From: Synaphobranchus kaupii
Taxonomy: Eukaryota; Chordata; Actinopteri; Anguilliformes; Synaphobranchidae
DNA: 64,000 nt
Reading direction: 5' to 3'
Assembly (NCBI GenBank): GCA_029718625.1
Contig: CM056376.1
Coordinates: 24,775,130-24,839,129 of the forward strand
In this document: positions 22,260 to 35,049 of the stretch, in pieces
Layout: each line of letters opens with the position of its first letter
How positions within the stretch are numbered: the stretch's first letter is position 1
Made by a program: the position numbers and the translations under genes
Notes under the pieces: model-generated
The model's database searches: none
What the model saw: the letters and a program-made list of their open reading frames with translations, nothing else
Told to the model about the DNA's origin: nothing

Positions 22260-23406
22260 CATGGGCTTTGCTAGACCCCTTTTACTGGGGTACGTGCCCC
22301 AGTATTGATCTGCTGTGCCCCAGTAAAATCTCACGTTCGAGTTTTAGCAAGCTCCTATATTTGGCAGTGGATTCATTTAGACTGATAATAACGGGGAAAG
22401 AATGGATTTTTTTTCTAATCCACAATGTCAAAGCAACGCAGTTTAACCCAAAATATAAGCTGAGGCACGCACCTTGCGGTCCGGGACCGTACGCCGCGGC
22501 GCGCACATTACTGTCCGTGCACGGCAGTGTGCATGTCATTGTCGTAGCCACCGAACGGTCGTAGCCGGTGCACCGTGTATCGGCGCGCAAAACAAGAATC
22601 AGGATTGAGGAATGATAACACGACGGGACTAAAATAAGTTTTTAAATAATACAGATGATCTTATTTTGATTTCGATTTGACTCAAACATTATTGACTCCT
22701 GTAGATGGACGTCAGAAAATTCTTTGGATGTAGCAGAGACAGGGAAGCAGTAAGGAGAGATGAGACTGAGAGAGGTAAGACCTGGCTGTAGTTGGTGATA
22801 AACAAGCTAGCTAGCTAACCTACTTGCAGGTCTGGCAAATGTAAAAGCCTGAATGATTATATGCATTTGGGGAGGCTATAGTTGATCTGATTCAGTTTTT
22901 TGGACGTTGCTCTAGAGAAAGAGGAGCAGAGTGCAGGAGGAGGTGTTGGACATGAGAGGCACTCTCAAAACTACTTTGTTTACTTTTAGATTATATATTT
23001 ATATATATACTTTATTTTAAACGGTTGACTCAAGTCGTGAAATGATTGTGTGTTTGAAATGTACTTTGTTCTGAAATTGTTTTTATTAATTATTATTATT
23101 ATTGTAGAATGCAAATGTGCAATAGTTTAATTACTTGACGCGGGTTTTGTTGTTATTATTTGCATATGCAGGGTATGACTTTTATGCCTAAACAACATGT
23201 TGAGAATGTTGTTGAAATAAATATTTTCATAAAGATTAATATCTCTACATTTTTGCCTTTACCAGTAGCAGTTGTTTCAGTTTCAGCAGCAGCAGTTTGG
23301 TAGTGGCAGTAATAGCGGGCTAAGCAAGGGAAGTTCATATAGCACATTTTATAGCACATTTGAGTAATGGGGGGCCTGTAGAGCTTTATGTCTAGCAACG
23401 CCCCTG
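22260..23406 (+). mobile_element. hAT element, internally deleted, 8-bp target duplication
   Basis: The direct repeat tgtggggg lies at 22252-22259 and 23407-23414. The left end is catgggctttgctagacccc, the right end the inverse of caggggcgttgctagac. The 8-bp duplication and end type are those of hAT transposons. At 22705-22774 a start-like frame MDVRKFFGCSRDREAVRRDE is followed by a GTAAGA donor-like site, resembling the first coding exon of hAT transposases, which often begin M-D/K-x-R-x-F-F. No BED finger, catalytic core or dimerisation region follows before the right end, so the element cannot make a full enzyme. Confidence 0.75.
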
Positions 23407-23414
23407 TGTGGGGG

Positions 23415-25818
23415 GATTATGAGTGTGTGTTTGGCTGTGGCAACAGCAGGTTACTAAAAAAAAAAAGAGCTAAGACAAAGTTAAGAAGGAAAGAAGGTGG
23501 TGGGAGCAAGCACACAACCACCACCGCCAGAACCTCTTCTTTTTTTTCTTTTTTTTTTATTCCTTGAAGAAAGCTACTTTTGGTAGGTTGTGTTAAAAAG
23601 AAGGCATGAGATGGTGTAGTGTGTGGATTATGTTTAAAAAGCAAATCTGGCAAGTCCGTTCATGATGAATTTTCTTAATAAGCTTTGAGGGATGGGTAAA
23701 TTACGGTAGAAACCCAAGAAAAAACGGGAGACTTGGCAGGTATGTACTATGTGACATTCTTTTTGTATGAATTGTATGAAACGACAGGTGTAAAATGGTC
23801 TGAAGGCCCTTTATCAAAGTTAAAAAGCAAAACATAATTGTTTTATCAGAAAAACCTAATGGATGGGCAGTGGGTTAAACCTCCTTAACTGTGTGATGAA
23901 TCAGACTCAAATACCGCAATATGACATGCAGTCTTTCATCTAATAAGAGCGCACTCACAGTCAAAGTCCCCATGGAAACATTTGTCTCACTCAAAATGGT
24001 CCAGTTTGGCTGCAAGACAGTAAGCTGAATATGTTCCCCAAGAAACCATCTTAAGTGTATCACACTATATTTTATATTACCCCATATCAAGTAGTCATTA
24101 ATAAAAGATGGAATTAAATGCTTAATATATGTTATCTTATTTAGCCAGATCAATCAGTCTAAAGCTTATACTGACCAATAGAAATGTATAAGTGGGATAT
24201 ATTACCACATTATGTAATTAAGCATGAAAGTACTTCAGAATCTAAAATCTTAACATAACAGTTAAGATTTAATTTATTCGTGTATTTATTTTCTATTTTA
24301 TTTAATGTATTTACTTTTCTATTGAGCCAGTGCTTTGACATCAAACTGGCATTCAACACTACACCCCTACTGAGTTTTTTTGTGAACAAAAATTCTTGAA
24401 GGCCTCTTTTATATTTCGAATTCTGTATGCCTGGTTTAACTGACAACTTAAATACAATGTTGACACTGGTGGAGAAATTTATTATTTGTTATAAAACTTC
24501 TACAACATTACTGTGATCATAACTGAAACCAGTTTTGAGCCTGCTTTCTTGTTCTTTGATTTACTTCAAATCTAATCAAGCTATTTGGGCATCATTTTAT
24601 AGGTTCTTTCAAATTGTTTTCATATTATTTATGCAGACAAGCACTTAAATAATTCAATACCTCTCAGTGCCTTCTTGTCTGTAAAAGAAAAACTGCAGCT
24701 GAAGAGTGTGTGTGCGTGCGTGCGTGCCTGCCTGTATGCGTGTGTGTATATGTGTTACCCGGTTTGCTCAGTAGCTAGTGATTACTTTGTGCCCCACAAG
24801 CTACCCAGTACTACAGGAGAGTGCAAGCACTAAGTAGAGGGGCTCTGGTCACCTGTGGTTGGGAGAAACTAATTCTGCCTGATGACTATAACCTGTGGAA
24901 CCTGAGCCAGCTCTGCCTAGCCAACTCCTGTCAGGACAAGGCATGTTGTGTCCTGCTAGTCAGTTCTTTCTTAATCCCTTAACTAGCACCGGAAGTGGCT
25001 TCGTTTATTTGCATTCATTGCTTTTTTTACAGTGAGATTTTTCAAGTAGGCCTAATCTAATCACAATCTACCGTTTGAAAGCGTTAAAACTCACAATTGT
25101 ATCTCTATAAACTAGGTTATGATCCCAATGTTATAGCGACAATGGTTCCTTATTTTGGAACATGAAACAAAACAGGCTCATGCAAAATTGCGACTCCGTA
25201 CATTCTATGTGTTTCACGGAAACCCAGACGACATGAATAACGGTAAAGTCAGTATCCTAATCCCGTCCAAAAAAATCTTTCAGGCGAGAAAAAAAAAACT
25301 CCACTTCCACTGTGTTTGAGCTTCTGCTACTTTGTTTAAATAACACTTAGAGTAATTCTGACTCTTGAAAAACAAACTCCCAAGGGTTACCTTACAGAAT
25401 AGACCACGATTATGCCTGTATTCAAAGGGGTTCAAGAACAGTAACCATTTTATTTTCGGTCTTTTCGGCTAAAAAAAAAGGTGATGCTAGAGAAGGGGTT
25501 AAAGCAATTTGTTTCACCACATGAGCCAGCTCCAGTGTTGTTCTATCTTTTCCCCTCTCACACCCAATGTTTTAATCTTTGTAGGAGTGTGATCATCAAT
25601 ATTACATGGGGTGACTCCTCTCCCTACCCCTCCCCACCATCCCCTATGTTTATTGATCTATGCTCTTCCATAGTGTTGAAACCTTATAACATAATGCGAA
25701 GGGTGCATTCTTTCCCATTCCTTCCTATGCATTTGTTGCCCTTTCCTGGCTAACAGTGTCCTTGCGTCATGCAAATGCATGGAGAGGAGAGGTCTATTCA
25801 TCCACTTCTTTGCAGAGC
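23415..25818. other. cabp7 intron 1, no recognised gene
   Basis: Intron sequence. A short imperfect TGCG/TGTG microsatellite lies at 24706-24755. The open frames are short and domainless. Confidence 0.4.
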
Positions 25819-25822
25819 TTAA

Positions 25823-26342
25823 AGCAAAATTGAACTTTGGTAGAACGTTTGGTTGTGTAGTTACCTGGCCATGATATGAGTCCAAATGGTGGTGAGATAT
25901 GTTTGTTAGTTGCTCTGTGCTCCCTTGGGGTTATAATCCAAAATAGGGTATTTGTCACTCTCCATTCACTTCTATAGGGCAGCTAAAACTGTCTCAAAAT
26001 GAATGCCAAAATTTTGCTAGTCTTTTCTGGCAGCATGCTAACAACATTGAAGAAAATAGTACTTTTATAAGTAATTTTAATTAAAAAAATACGTACGAGG
26101 ACTGGTTATTGTTTGTATTGACAGAATCCACTTCGTTCGCGTTCATATACGTGCTAGAAGTGTCATTTTGACACCGTTTTAGCTGCCCTATAGAAGTGAA
26201 TGGAGAAAGACAGATACCCTATTCTAGTTTATCACCCCAGGGGAGCACAAAGCAACTAATTAACATATTTCGCCACCATTTGGACTCCTATCATGGCCAG
26301 GTAACTACACAACCCAAAGTTCTACCAAAGTTCAGTTGTGCT
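25823..26342. mobile_element. TTAA-flanked foldback MITE (copy 1)
   Basis: Inverted arms of about 180 bp: agcaaaattgaactttggta on the left and its inverse taccaaagttcagttgtgct on the right, both continuing through tagttacctggccatgat and attcacttctatagggcagc. TTAA at 25819-25822 and 26343-26346. The middle (tactttt.taagtaatttta and cgaggactggttattgtttg) is single copy. The same family recurs at 59389-59954. The target is as in piggyBac or Kolobok elements; non-autonomous. Confidence 0.8.
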
Positions 26343-26346
26343 TTAA

Positions 26347-28341
26347 GGATAAAGGTACCTCTTGGCTACTCCCTGCAGGCAGGCTGAGGATCACCGTTAA
26401 CCATGACAGACTGCACTACCCAAGCCACTGTGGGCCCCCTCAGTACCACAGGAGGGGGTGGGGGATTGCGCATTTTAGGGATTGCACATATTTGTTGGCT
26501 GAGAGTGATGAATGGCTGGTTAGTCGTTTTTGAGTTTTTATGAAATTTTAACATTTTTTAATGAAAAACCTGCCCAGTGTTATTGGTGCCATAGACTGTA
26601 CCGCACACATGTAGCCTCAAGGCTCCATCTGAAGCTAAGTTTGCGCATATGAATAGAAAGGGCTAGCACATCAATGTGCAGCTGATATGTGATGTGACGT
26701 GTATTGCTCAACATCCTGGCCCGGTGGTCTGGTGGAATCTACGACAGCTTCATTCTGCGGGGCAGTTCAGTTGGCACTCGTTTGGAGAACGCTGCTGTGA
26801 GAGACAGCTGTCTTATTGGTAAGAATATACTCTTCAAGTTGCTGTTTACTGTGTCAGAGTATATAGATTCCTAACAACCTTTTTCCATCACTAGGGGATT
26901 GGGGATTTTGAACCACCTCTCACACGTAGAGAACACCTACAAAAATAACATTTTATTTATTTCCAGGCTGCGAGAGAGACCGTAGTGCTTGGCAGATGGA
27001 GGCAATGTGCTCGTCCGGTGCAGAAAGGCTTGTCAATGGCTATGGCAATACATGGGGGTGGATTTATGCTAAATGCAGTAACGTGCACGCGTCTGTCACT
27101 TACAATGAATCGGCATGTATGAGCATACACACAGAATACGAACAAATCTGCCTCATCCGCATGTGACTGAGATTTGATTTAATTTTGGGTAAAATAATAT
27201 ATACATCATTGGATGCAAGTTCTGCCCAGGGGTTAGAACATAAAAGCATAAACAACACTTATTTACAATGTGCTCCTCAATAGTCCATAGTCATACATTT
27301 CTGACTGCTACACATGCAGACATTAGAAAAAAAATTATTTAAAAGGAAGGTGAAGAGTAGACTCTTACATAATGAAAATACATTGCCACATATTGAACTA
27401 ATATACTGTATAGTTTACAAAATATGCCAATATATTGTTGTTTTTGCTTAAAAATAAATCCCGTTGCAGGGCTGTGCACAGACATTTTGGGGGGCAGTAG
27501 CTAATGCTGAAAAAAGGGCACCCTCTGTGCATGCCTTATTTAAAATTGTGGGTACATGTAGTCTTCGTTTTCCGCGCTCACACTTGTACAATGTGCATGA
27601 CAAATACAGTATGCGCAATGTGCAGATTTTGTCACTTGCGTTTGTGTTTTTGTTACTCACCCAGTGTTCGCAGGTCTGGTGGACCCACAACATTATTGGG
27701 TTTTTAAAACAATAAAGCCACAACAATTTACATAAAGTCAATATCTGTGAAGTATTTTTATCTCAATTACAAGCAATATAGACAGCATATATGGTTAATA
27801 TTGACCATTTACCTCTGCTAGATCACATTTATCAATAAAGGTGATATTTGTTTTTTGTGATAAAATGTGATTTTTGTGTTCTTTTACATGGTCATCACAG
27901 AAAATGAGCCAAGGCCAATGAGTCTCAGGTTGAAAAAATGATGAATTGTATCATTTTTCTTTTAGTAAACATTGAATACGGGTCCCACAGACCCGAACAC
28001 CACACAAGGGTTAAACGGCCGCGAGGTGCAGGTTTCGTTACGCTTGTTGGGCCGTGGCAGGTTGTGCTGAAAGCTAACACGGCAGTGAAGAGAGCCGTGT
28101 ATCTTTTTTCCTTAAGTGTAATTTACTGATTTAGACTGATTTTGTCTAAATTGAATTTTAATCTCTCTAACATGACGTGAAGAAACTGTGTTTACATGCC
28201 AATTGATTTATTCAGCTTGTTGGCACACTTGTTAATCAAGGGGAATTAATGGACAGGTTGGGACCAATGATGAGCTTAAAGGAAAGTTTTCCACCCCCTC
28301 TCTTTTCAGCTCGCCAGCCAACGCTGGAACTGAGCTAGTTT
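26347..28341. other. cabp7 intron 1, no recognised gene
   Basis: Intron sequence. cagggctgtgcacagacatt at 27467-27486 looks like a hAT end, but no partner end was confirmed. Confidence 0.35.
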
Positions 28342-28630
28342 CACGGGAGGAGCATGCAAACTCCACACAGAATGGCGCCTGGCCCTTCTTGCTGTGATGC
28401 AACATTGCTATCCGCTGCAAATAAATACTGAAAATATTATCACAGTAGCCTTACCGTGTCACAAAAAATGACTAATCAAGAATGCCAATATTTGGGATCA
28501 TCATATAAAAAACACTTTTCGTAGGGGGAGGTCAGAGGTTTCCAGTTCAACTGTAATGGGGCCTATTAATTCAATTGAACCCGATGTACAAAAGTGCACA
28601 GTCACTGTTTGGGTCCAATTTTCTGGAACT
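28342..28630 (+). repeat. direct duplicate, copy A (see 29634-29940)
   Basis: Shares catgcaaactccacacag, ttgctatccgctgcaa..aaatact, gactaatcaagaatgccaat and gtacaaaagtgcacagtcac in the same order with 29634-29940. The 5' part is the tail of the repeat annotated at 29400-29745. Confidence 0.75.
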
Positions 28631-29399
28631 GAGCTGTAGGCCAATAACTGTTTTACTCCATACCCCCTTTTACTTCCCTGCCCATGTCCTGCCCTGTTCA
28701 ATATTATTATGACAAAATTGATCCAATATATTGCACCGACCACAGGGTCATGCACTTGAGGCTTAGGCTACAAAAGTGGGCTGGTGATGTTTAACTAGCT
28801 AGTCTAAAGATAACTAGGTAAGCATAGATAAGATAACTTAGATAAGCAAATTATAGCTATTATATTAATGCATTCGTTTAGCTGAAATAGTACTGAGGAT
28901 ATTTATTTTTGATAGTGGTTTCATCACGCATACCTCTCTCTCTGCTGGTCAGGAAAGACGAGACACAAACGGAGCAAGGCATCATTCACCGCCCGCCTTG
29001 CAGACAGGAGGATAGTCATCCTCGGAAACGAGGGACTCTTAGATGCATTTTTTGTCTGTGAAGTTCGTTCTGAGGCATGTGTTGAGCAACGCTTCTCGTG
29101 GTACAACCATTTAAGAATGAGGAGGGGTGCCCTTAACAATAAAAAAAAAAAAAATAGCTGACCCTCTTTTGTGGACAGCCGCCTGCCCTCTGATGAAAAT
29201 GAAAAAGTTTCACAATTTAAAAAAAAAGAATCTATTTATCTATCTATCTATCTGTGCATCTGCCTGCTCAGTCTGGTAAATTAAGATATATCCCACTGAT
29301 ATCAAAGTGGCAACATCTGGCATATTTTGAGACATATTTTTCAAGAATTCCTCACAATGTTCTCATTTCAGCAGTTTCTTATTTTACAATACATCTGAC
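28631..29399. other. cabp7 intron 1, no recognised gene
   Basis: Intron sequence between the two direct duplicates, with an A-run at 29142-29155 and a short ctat tetranucleotide run at about 29234-29252. No gene was recognised. Confidence 0.4.
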
Positions 29400-29745
29400 G
29401 ATTATCTAACCCGCTTATTCCTGATCAGGGTCGTGGGGGAGGGGGGGGGGCTGGAGCCTATCCCAGCATGCATTGGGCGAGAGGCTGGAATACACCCTGG
29501 ACAGGTCGCCAATCCACGCCATTCACTCACACATTCACATCTGTGGGCTATTTAGAGTCTCCAATTCACCTAACCTGCATGTCTTCGGACTGTGGGAGGA
29601 AACCGGAGTACCCGGAGGAAACCCACGTGGACACGGGGAGAGCACACAAACTCCACACAGAGAGGCACCTGGCCAGGATTTGAATCCAGGGCCTTCTTGC
29701 TGAGAGGTGACATTACTATCTACTGCAACTAAATACTAAAATATT
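29400..29745 (+). repeat. dispersed vertebrate repeat (LINE-tail or SINE-like)
   Basis: Contains the widespread fish phrases ctggagcctatcccagc, aatacaccctggacaggtcg, aacctgcatgtcttcggac, ggaggaaacccacgtggaca and gcacacaaactccacacag. The family name was not fixed; it is known as a highly dispersed repeat in teleosts. The frame through it has no coding meaning. Confidence 0.6.
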
Positions 29746-29940
29746 ATCACAACAGCCTTACATTGTCACAAACAATGACTAATCAAGAATGCCAATATTT
29801 TGGATCATCATATATAAAAATTGTTTTATAAGGGAAGGTCAGACATTTCCAGTTCAACTGCAATGGGGTCAATAGATTAGATTCAATTGGAGCCAATGTA
29901 CAAAAGTGCACAGTCACTGTTTCAGTCAGATCCTCTGGGA
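29634..29940 (+). repeat. direct duplicate, copy B (see 28342-28630)
   Basis: Copy B of the 0.3-kb sequence that lies about 1.3 kb upstream in the same orientation. It begins inside the dispersed repeat and runs on for about 200 bp of other sequence, so either the dispersed repeat is longer than recognised or a local duplication took place. Confidence 0.75.
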
Positions 29941-31850
29941 CGTTTCCCATTGCTTACCTACTAAGGACACATCCACAAGCAATACATGAAGAGTTTGGTT
30001 CCAAAGCGAGATATAAAAAAATCATATCTGAGGTTCGTTACTCAATATCTCCACAATACAGGGGATTCAATCTTCAAAAATATGATTATTTTGTAAGTGA
30101 GGGGCTTAGGATAGCTAGAATATCTTCTCAAAAGTACCGAAAAAGAGTTCTGGTTTTATGTGAGCGACGTGAGCGATCGTTTTATAAGAGTTGGTGTAAC
30201 TTTTCTAAATGGTGGATATCTTGCAACAAACCCTTCATATTACAGATATAATTGTATTATTATAGTAATGACAATGATGATAAACGGACAACGGTAATGA
30301 TGGTGTTAATAATGACAATGATGATAAACGGACAACGGTAATGATGGTGTTAATAACGGTAGTGACAGTTATGGTGATGCTAATGGTATTGAGAATAATA
30401 ATTAAACGAATAAAGTTTATCATAAAGTGGTCCTCCGAATTGGGGTGGGCCAAAAAAGAACCCTTCGTATGCAGTGTAAAATAAGAAACGCATATGTATA
30501 TAAGATACTGTATGTAATGCATGTAAAATTTTACCTGGAATGAAAAACACATAAAAACTAGCATGGTGTATGTTCAAATATGGCTCGGACTGTAAATCAA
30601 TTAATTTCTGTTTCATTTCCCCCTTGATTTGTGGCAACAATATGCTACGTGATTTAAGACGAGCACTTATTTTATAGCACATATGTACGCAGCGCTAGAA
30701 GAAAATGGCAGCAATTTGCATGGACTGATTATATCTTGTGACATAAACCTGCTCACTTTATTGAATTTTGATCATATATTACATTTCTGTGACTATAGTA
30801 CTCCTCTGGTTGAATTTATGTTAACTCTGTATTTTGCTGTTGTGCGGTACTTCAGTAGCGAGCGTTCAAGTTCAGCCGTGGTGAGAGAGGCACTAGGTTT
30901 CTCCGTCATGGTGTGACTGTCAATTTATTTCAGAGTAATTACATGATGCCAGCGCACTGACTGCAGACGAAGGCTTGTGTCTGTCTTTGTGGCACTGCAC
31001 AATAGCAGCCTGGGCAGGCTGACATTCACCAAAGACTTTCTAAGTGTTAGGCAGTCTTGACAGATTAGGAACAGGAAGGTGAGTACACAGCAATGCCCAG
31101 GGCTTCCATTTCGGCTCTTTTCCGTAAATACCAAGCTTGTTTGGGTATTCGCGTCTTCCTTGCCCCAAAATGGCTTCACGTTCATTGTTTGTTTTTTGCC
31201 ACCTCATTTGCATTTCAGTACGTTGAGTAGCGCTCTGATTCCTACTAAATATTCCTCGAAGCCTCCCACTGATTCTGCGAGGCCTGACATCGTGTAGACC
31301 TCGTCCGACTGTTTAGAGCGTGCGGGGTGTATGCTACTTTTAAAAAAATAACAAAAAAAAACAGTGTATTCCCAGGGGCGTTTTAAGAGAGAAAGGAAAA
31401 TAATGCTCCATCTCGAAGCTCCACAATCAAGAATCTCAATTCTCTCTGTGCATCTGACATTACGAACAGGGAACAATGTCACCTCTAGATCTCTTGCACA
31501 TTCATCGTGCTTGTCCATCAGTCTGTCAATCTGGGGAGTCACTCGACCTCTGTGCATGGCCTGACGCGAGCGCTCAAATGAATCCAGGGAAAAACCGCTC
31601 TCCCCATGACTCCGTTTGAATCCAGATGGTTTTGTAACGAGATTAGGAAAGAAGTAAATTAGGAAGGAAAAGGAAATCCTTTTGGTACCTGTCCATCAAG
31701 GATAAAAGCCTCGCCTTCTATTCATGTCTGCCGCATTGCTTCTGCATCGGCCCGGTTACTCGTTTTCAATTTTCGACAGGAGCAAGCTCCGAAATTTGAG
31801 TTGTTTTCTTACCGGTAACAGGTCCACCACCTGCCCAATTACACAGATCC
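29941..31850. other. cabp7 intron 1, no recognised gene; short tandem duplication
   Basis: A 44-bp tandem duplication (aatgacaatgatgataaacg...) lies at 30267-30354. The rest has no recognised gene or repeat. Confidence 0.45.
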
Positions 31851-31919
31851 ACACACACGCACACACGCGCACACACACACGCACACACGCTCTCTCTCTC
31901 ACGCACACCCGCACACACA
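31851..31919. repeat. imperfect (AC)n/(CT)n microsatellite
   Basis: CA and CGCA repeats interrupted by a short CT run. Confidence 0.9.
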
Positions 31920-33599
31920 AAATCAATTATGCATCCAGCATGACAGTTGCTGGAAAGAAAACTTATGGAATTTAGAAGGGCTGCCCCCCTTCTATGGCCT
32001 ACAGCAGTGACACAGAAAAATAACTTCCAATTAATCTCAGAATCTTTTCTCGCCATTATGCCCAAGATTTCTATTCCAGAGAGCTGCCAGGTCCTTTTTT
32101 CTGACCAAGAGAAAGGTCCTCCCCCTGCACAGGCCAGGGATCCCTGTCACCTTTCTGTCCGGTGAGGGAGAGTGTGTTTATTGCTTTGAGCTCTACTCAT
32201 TGGGGCGTTTCCCCGGGTTATTGCTGGTCAGTTGCTCTGATTATTACCACAGGGACTGAGCAGAGTGGACCCTGAATAAATAAGCAGAACTATTCCTTTC
32301 CCTCGTGATCAAAATAAGAGTTTTGTGTTTACTGTCTGTGGCCTTGCATCTCTGAGCCTTGTCCAGAGCCTCTGAGTGCTGAACTATTTATAACAGCAGC
32401 CTGCATGTAAATACCTGAATGTCCAGCTCTTTATCAGAGTTCATTATTGTTATGATTATTATTATTTTGGTTATTATTCATTTTCTCAAAAATTAATAAT
32501 AACATTTTCTCAATTTTCTTTTCATCCACCTCCAGCTTATCAGAGCTCATTAATATTATGAATATTATTATTATTATTTTGGTTATTGTTATTTTTCTCA
32601 CCCCTTTTCATGCAAAATGGCGGTGTTTCACTCCCGTGAGTGTCCTTTGGCTCTAAGCGAGGCTCAGCATGCCGGCGGCCCGTTTCCTGCTGAGGCGACG
32701 GCGTAATTGAAAATCACAGTCATTGCCTGCGTGTTTCATCAACGCCTCCCTCCCCGCGTCGAAGCTTGGTCTGACCCATCGTATCGAGCTCTGCCGCTTC
32801 CCTGCTCATGCAGCCGATTCGGAGAACGACCCCCCCCCCCCACCTTCCCCCTCCTACCCACAATTAAAAACAGGCCTGCTCCAGTACACCTTGGCATGTT
32901 GACAGTGAGTACACATTTAGATCAGTTACAAACTGCTTTTACTCGACACAGTCAAATAGTGGCATAGTCTCTGTGGCATACAGGAGGCAGAATGTGGATT
33001 TTAGTTTATACAGTATACTTGGAATTGCACTGCTGCCGGGAAGTATACTATATACTATACAATCTTTCCCGCAACAATACAGCAATTTGGACGAACAACT
33101 GGAATGCTACTGCTGTTACCGTACCTTCGCAAAGTGCTTCATCTAATTTGCCTGGGTAAATGGCTCCAGTGTCCACCTCTAGAAATGGCCAATAGGTAAA
33201 TCTATGTAAGTCACACTGGATAAGCCTATCTCCTAAGCAAGCATAATGCAATGTTAAATGCAATCTGCAATTCCGAGTAACATTTCTAAACATCTGCCAT
33301 GAATAGCCCTTCTGCCTCTAGGGCATGACTAATGTCACAGTTATTCCTCCCGACTCTCTGCCCCCCCCCCCCCCCGGTGTATTTGGGAGAGACGGCAGCG
33401 TAATTTCCCCGTCCCCTGACAGACGCGTGCCACAGACGACGCCGTGCATATTTTCCCACGGCGGAAATGTAAACCGGCGACGCGGTCTTGTGTGTAATTT
33501 GTGGCGTTGCGTAGCAAACTGTCCCGTGGTCTTCAGGACTCCTGATGGTGTCTCACCGCGCACGTGCCACCCCGGGCATCGTTTCCTCTCTTCGTTTGC
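31920..33599. other. cabp7 intron 1, no recognised gene; 109-bp tandem duplication
   Basis: A degenerate tandem pair of period about 109 bp (tccag..tttatcagag.tcatta) spans about 32422-32605. C-runs lie at 32830-32839 and 33361-33375. A CpG-rich patch at 33390-33600 shows no splice-bounded coding exon. Confidence 0.4.
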
Positions 33600-33990
33600 T
33601 GTGCCTCATTCACTATGCTCTGGTACTTCACTCGTTGCATCAGGGAGGTTGCAGGTTTAACCTCTTTGGTGGGGCACTGAGATTGTACCTTTGATTGAGG
33701 CGCTCAACCTGAATTGCTAGAGCAGGGGTGGGCAATATTTTCTGACAAGGGCCGGCAGTGGGGTGCGGGTTTTCGTTTTAGCCCGGCACTAAGACACCTG
33801 ATTCTACTTCTCAAGGACTTAATTGAAGACTATGATTAGATCATTAGTTGAATCAGGCATTTTAGTGCTGGGCTAAATCAAGAACATTTTTGGATAAGAT
33901 TGCCCACCCCTTTGCTAGAGTAAATATCCATCTGTATAAATTGATAATATTTGTAAGTGACCTTGGATAAGCTCCCACTCAACAAATAGA
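33600..33990 (+). repeat. tRNA-type SINE, split by a hAT MITE
   Basis: The head has a B-box-like gcaggtttaacctc and tggtggggcactgagattgt; the body has cgctcaacctgaattgct. After the insertion it resumes with gtaaatatccatctgtataa and gtgaccttggataagc. The same family lies in inverse orientation at 52740-52885 and partly at 60780-60870. The tRNA-like head suggests RNA polymerase III transcription when the copy was alive. Confidence 0.65.
33723..33912. mobile_element. hAT MITE inside the SINE
   Basis: Ends caggggtgggcaat and attgcccacccctt. The 8-bp target duplication tgctagag is at 33715-33722 and 33913-33920. It is 190 bp, non-coding, with typical hAT ends and target size. Confidence 0.9.
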
Positions 33991-34586
33991 TGATAGAAAT
34001 TGTAGAAATTGAAGTAGAAATTGTATGCTCACTATATTCAACATATTATATGTCAATCGTACTGAATTTCCCTTACAGTATGACATTAACCTTTATTATC
34101 TTTAGCTTGCATTTGACAGGTTACTGATTTAAGCATCTGGATATTTGCCTCACTCAGGTTAAGTAATTCACTCTAGGGTAAAACAGCAGTGCCATACACC
34201 TTAATGTGGCCATCTGGTTTCTCAAGTACCAAAGCCACACTGCTTCTCTGCAATCCTCTGCCTTTATAGAGGAGATAAATGATCTGCATTCAATAAGAAA
34301 GTGCACGGAGGATAATAGAGTTAAGTGCAACCTATAAATACTAATGTATGCAACACATCCTGCGAGTCATGCTCTGTGCTACAGAAGGGAGAAAAATTGG
34401 GATTTGGAAGAACTTATGTCATACTGCAGTTGGTGCTCGGTAGGGAAAAAAAAAAACAGATCACAGGAGAGTTCTGGCTTTAAAGAAATGTGTAATCACG
34501 GTAAACCCTCACAGTTTTATATACTGCATAATATCCCTGGGTAATAATAGCGTTTCCACTTTTGAAATGAAGTTGAAAATAATATT
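33991..34586. other. cabp7 intron 1, no recognised feature
   Basis: Intron sequence without a recognised gene or repeat. Confidence 0.4.
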
Positions 34587-34694
34587 CACATAAAAAAACA
34601 TGTTATCTTTCTGCTGGGGCTGAAGCTCTACTGTTACATACACATAAAAAAACATGTTATCTTTCTGCTGGGGCTGAAGCTCTACTGTTACATA
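34587..34694 (+). repeat. 54-bp perfect tandem duplication
   Basis: The unit starting cacataaaaaaacatgtt and ending ctctactgttacata is present twice back to back with no visible difference. Confidence 0.93.
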
Positions 34695-34817
34695 AGAAGA
34701 AGAGGAAGAGGAGGTTGGGAGAGAGGAAGATGTTGGGGTAATTCTTAGTGCAAATGGGAAACTTGACCAGGAACTGCATCTTCTCGAAACTATGAACGCA
34801 TGTATAAGTCATAAGTT

Positions 34818-35049
34818 ACCATGGTCTAAATCAGAAGTCCTCAATCTTATCCAGTAAGGGCCGGTGTGTGTGCAGACTTTTGTTCCAACCAAGCAGTTAC
34901 ACACCTGATTCTGCTAATCAACCGCTACAGTCTTTGCTAAGGACTTTGATTAGTAGAATCAGGTGTGTTATTGCTTGGTTGGAACAAAAGCCTGCACCCA
35001 CACCGGCCCTTACTGGATAAGATTGAGGACTTCTGATTTAGACCATGGT
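34818..35049. mobile_element. foldback MITE with about 100-bp inverted arms
   Basis: The left arm starts accatggtctaaatcagaag and the right arm ends with its exact inverse. They continue inward through atcttatccagtaagggccg and ttgttccaaccaagc to tgattctgctaatca with few mismatches. The family is common in fish; the superfamily (hAT-like) is uncertain because no clear target duplication is visible. Confidence 0.75.

Noticed and set aside
27467..29200. Possible hAT element starting cagggctgtgcacagacatt
   Set aside because: The candidate right end near 29160-29200 matches only loosely and no 8-bp target duplication was found.
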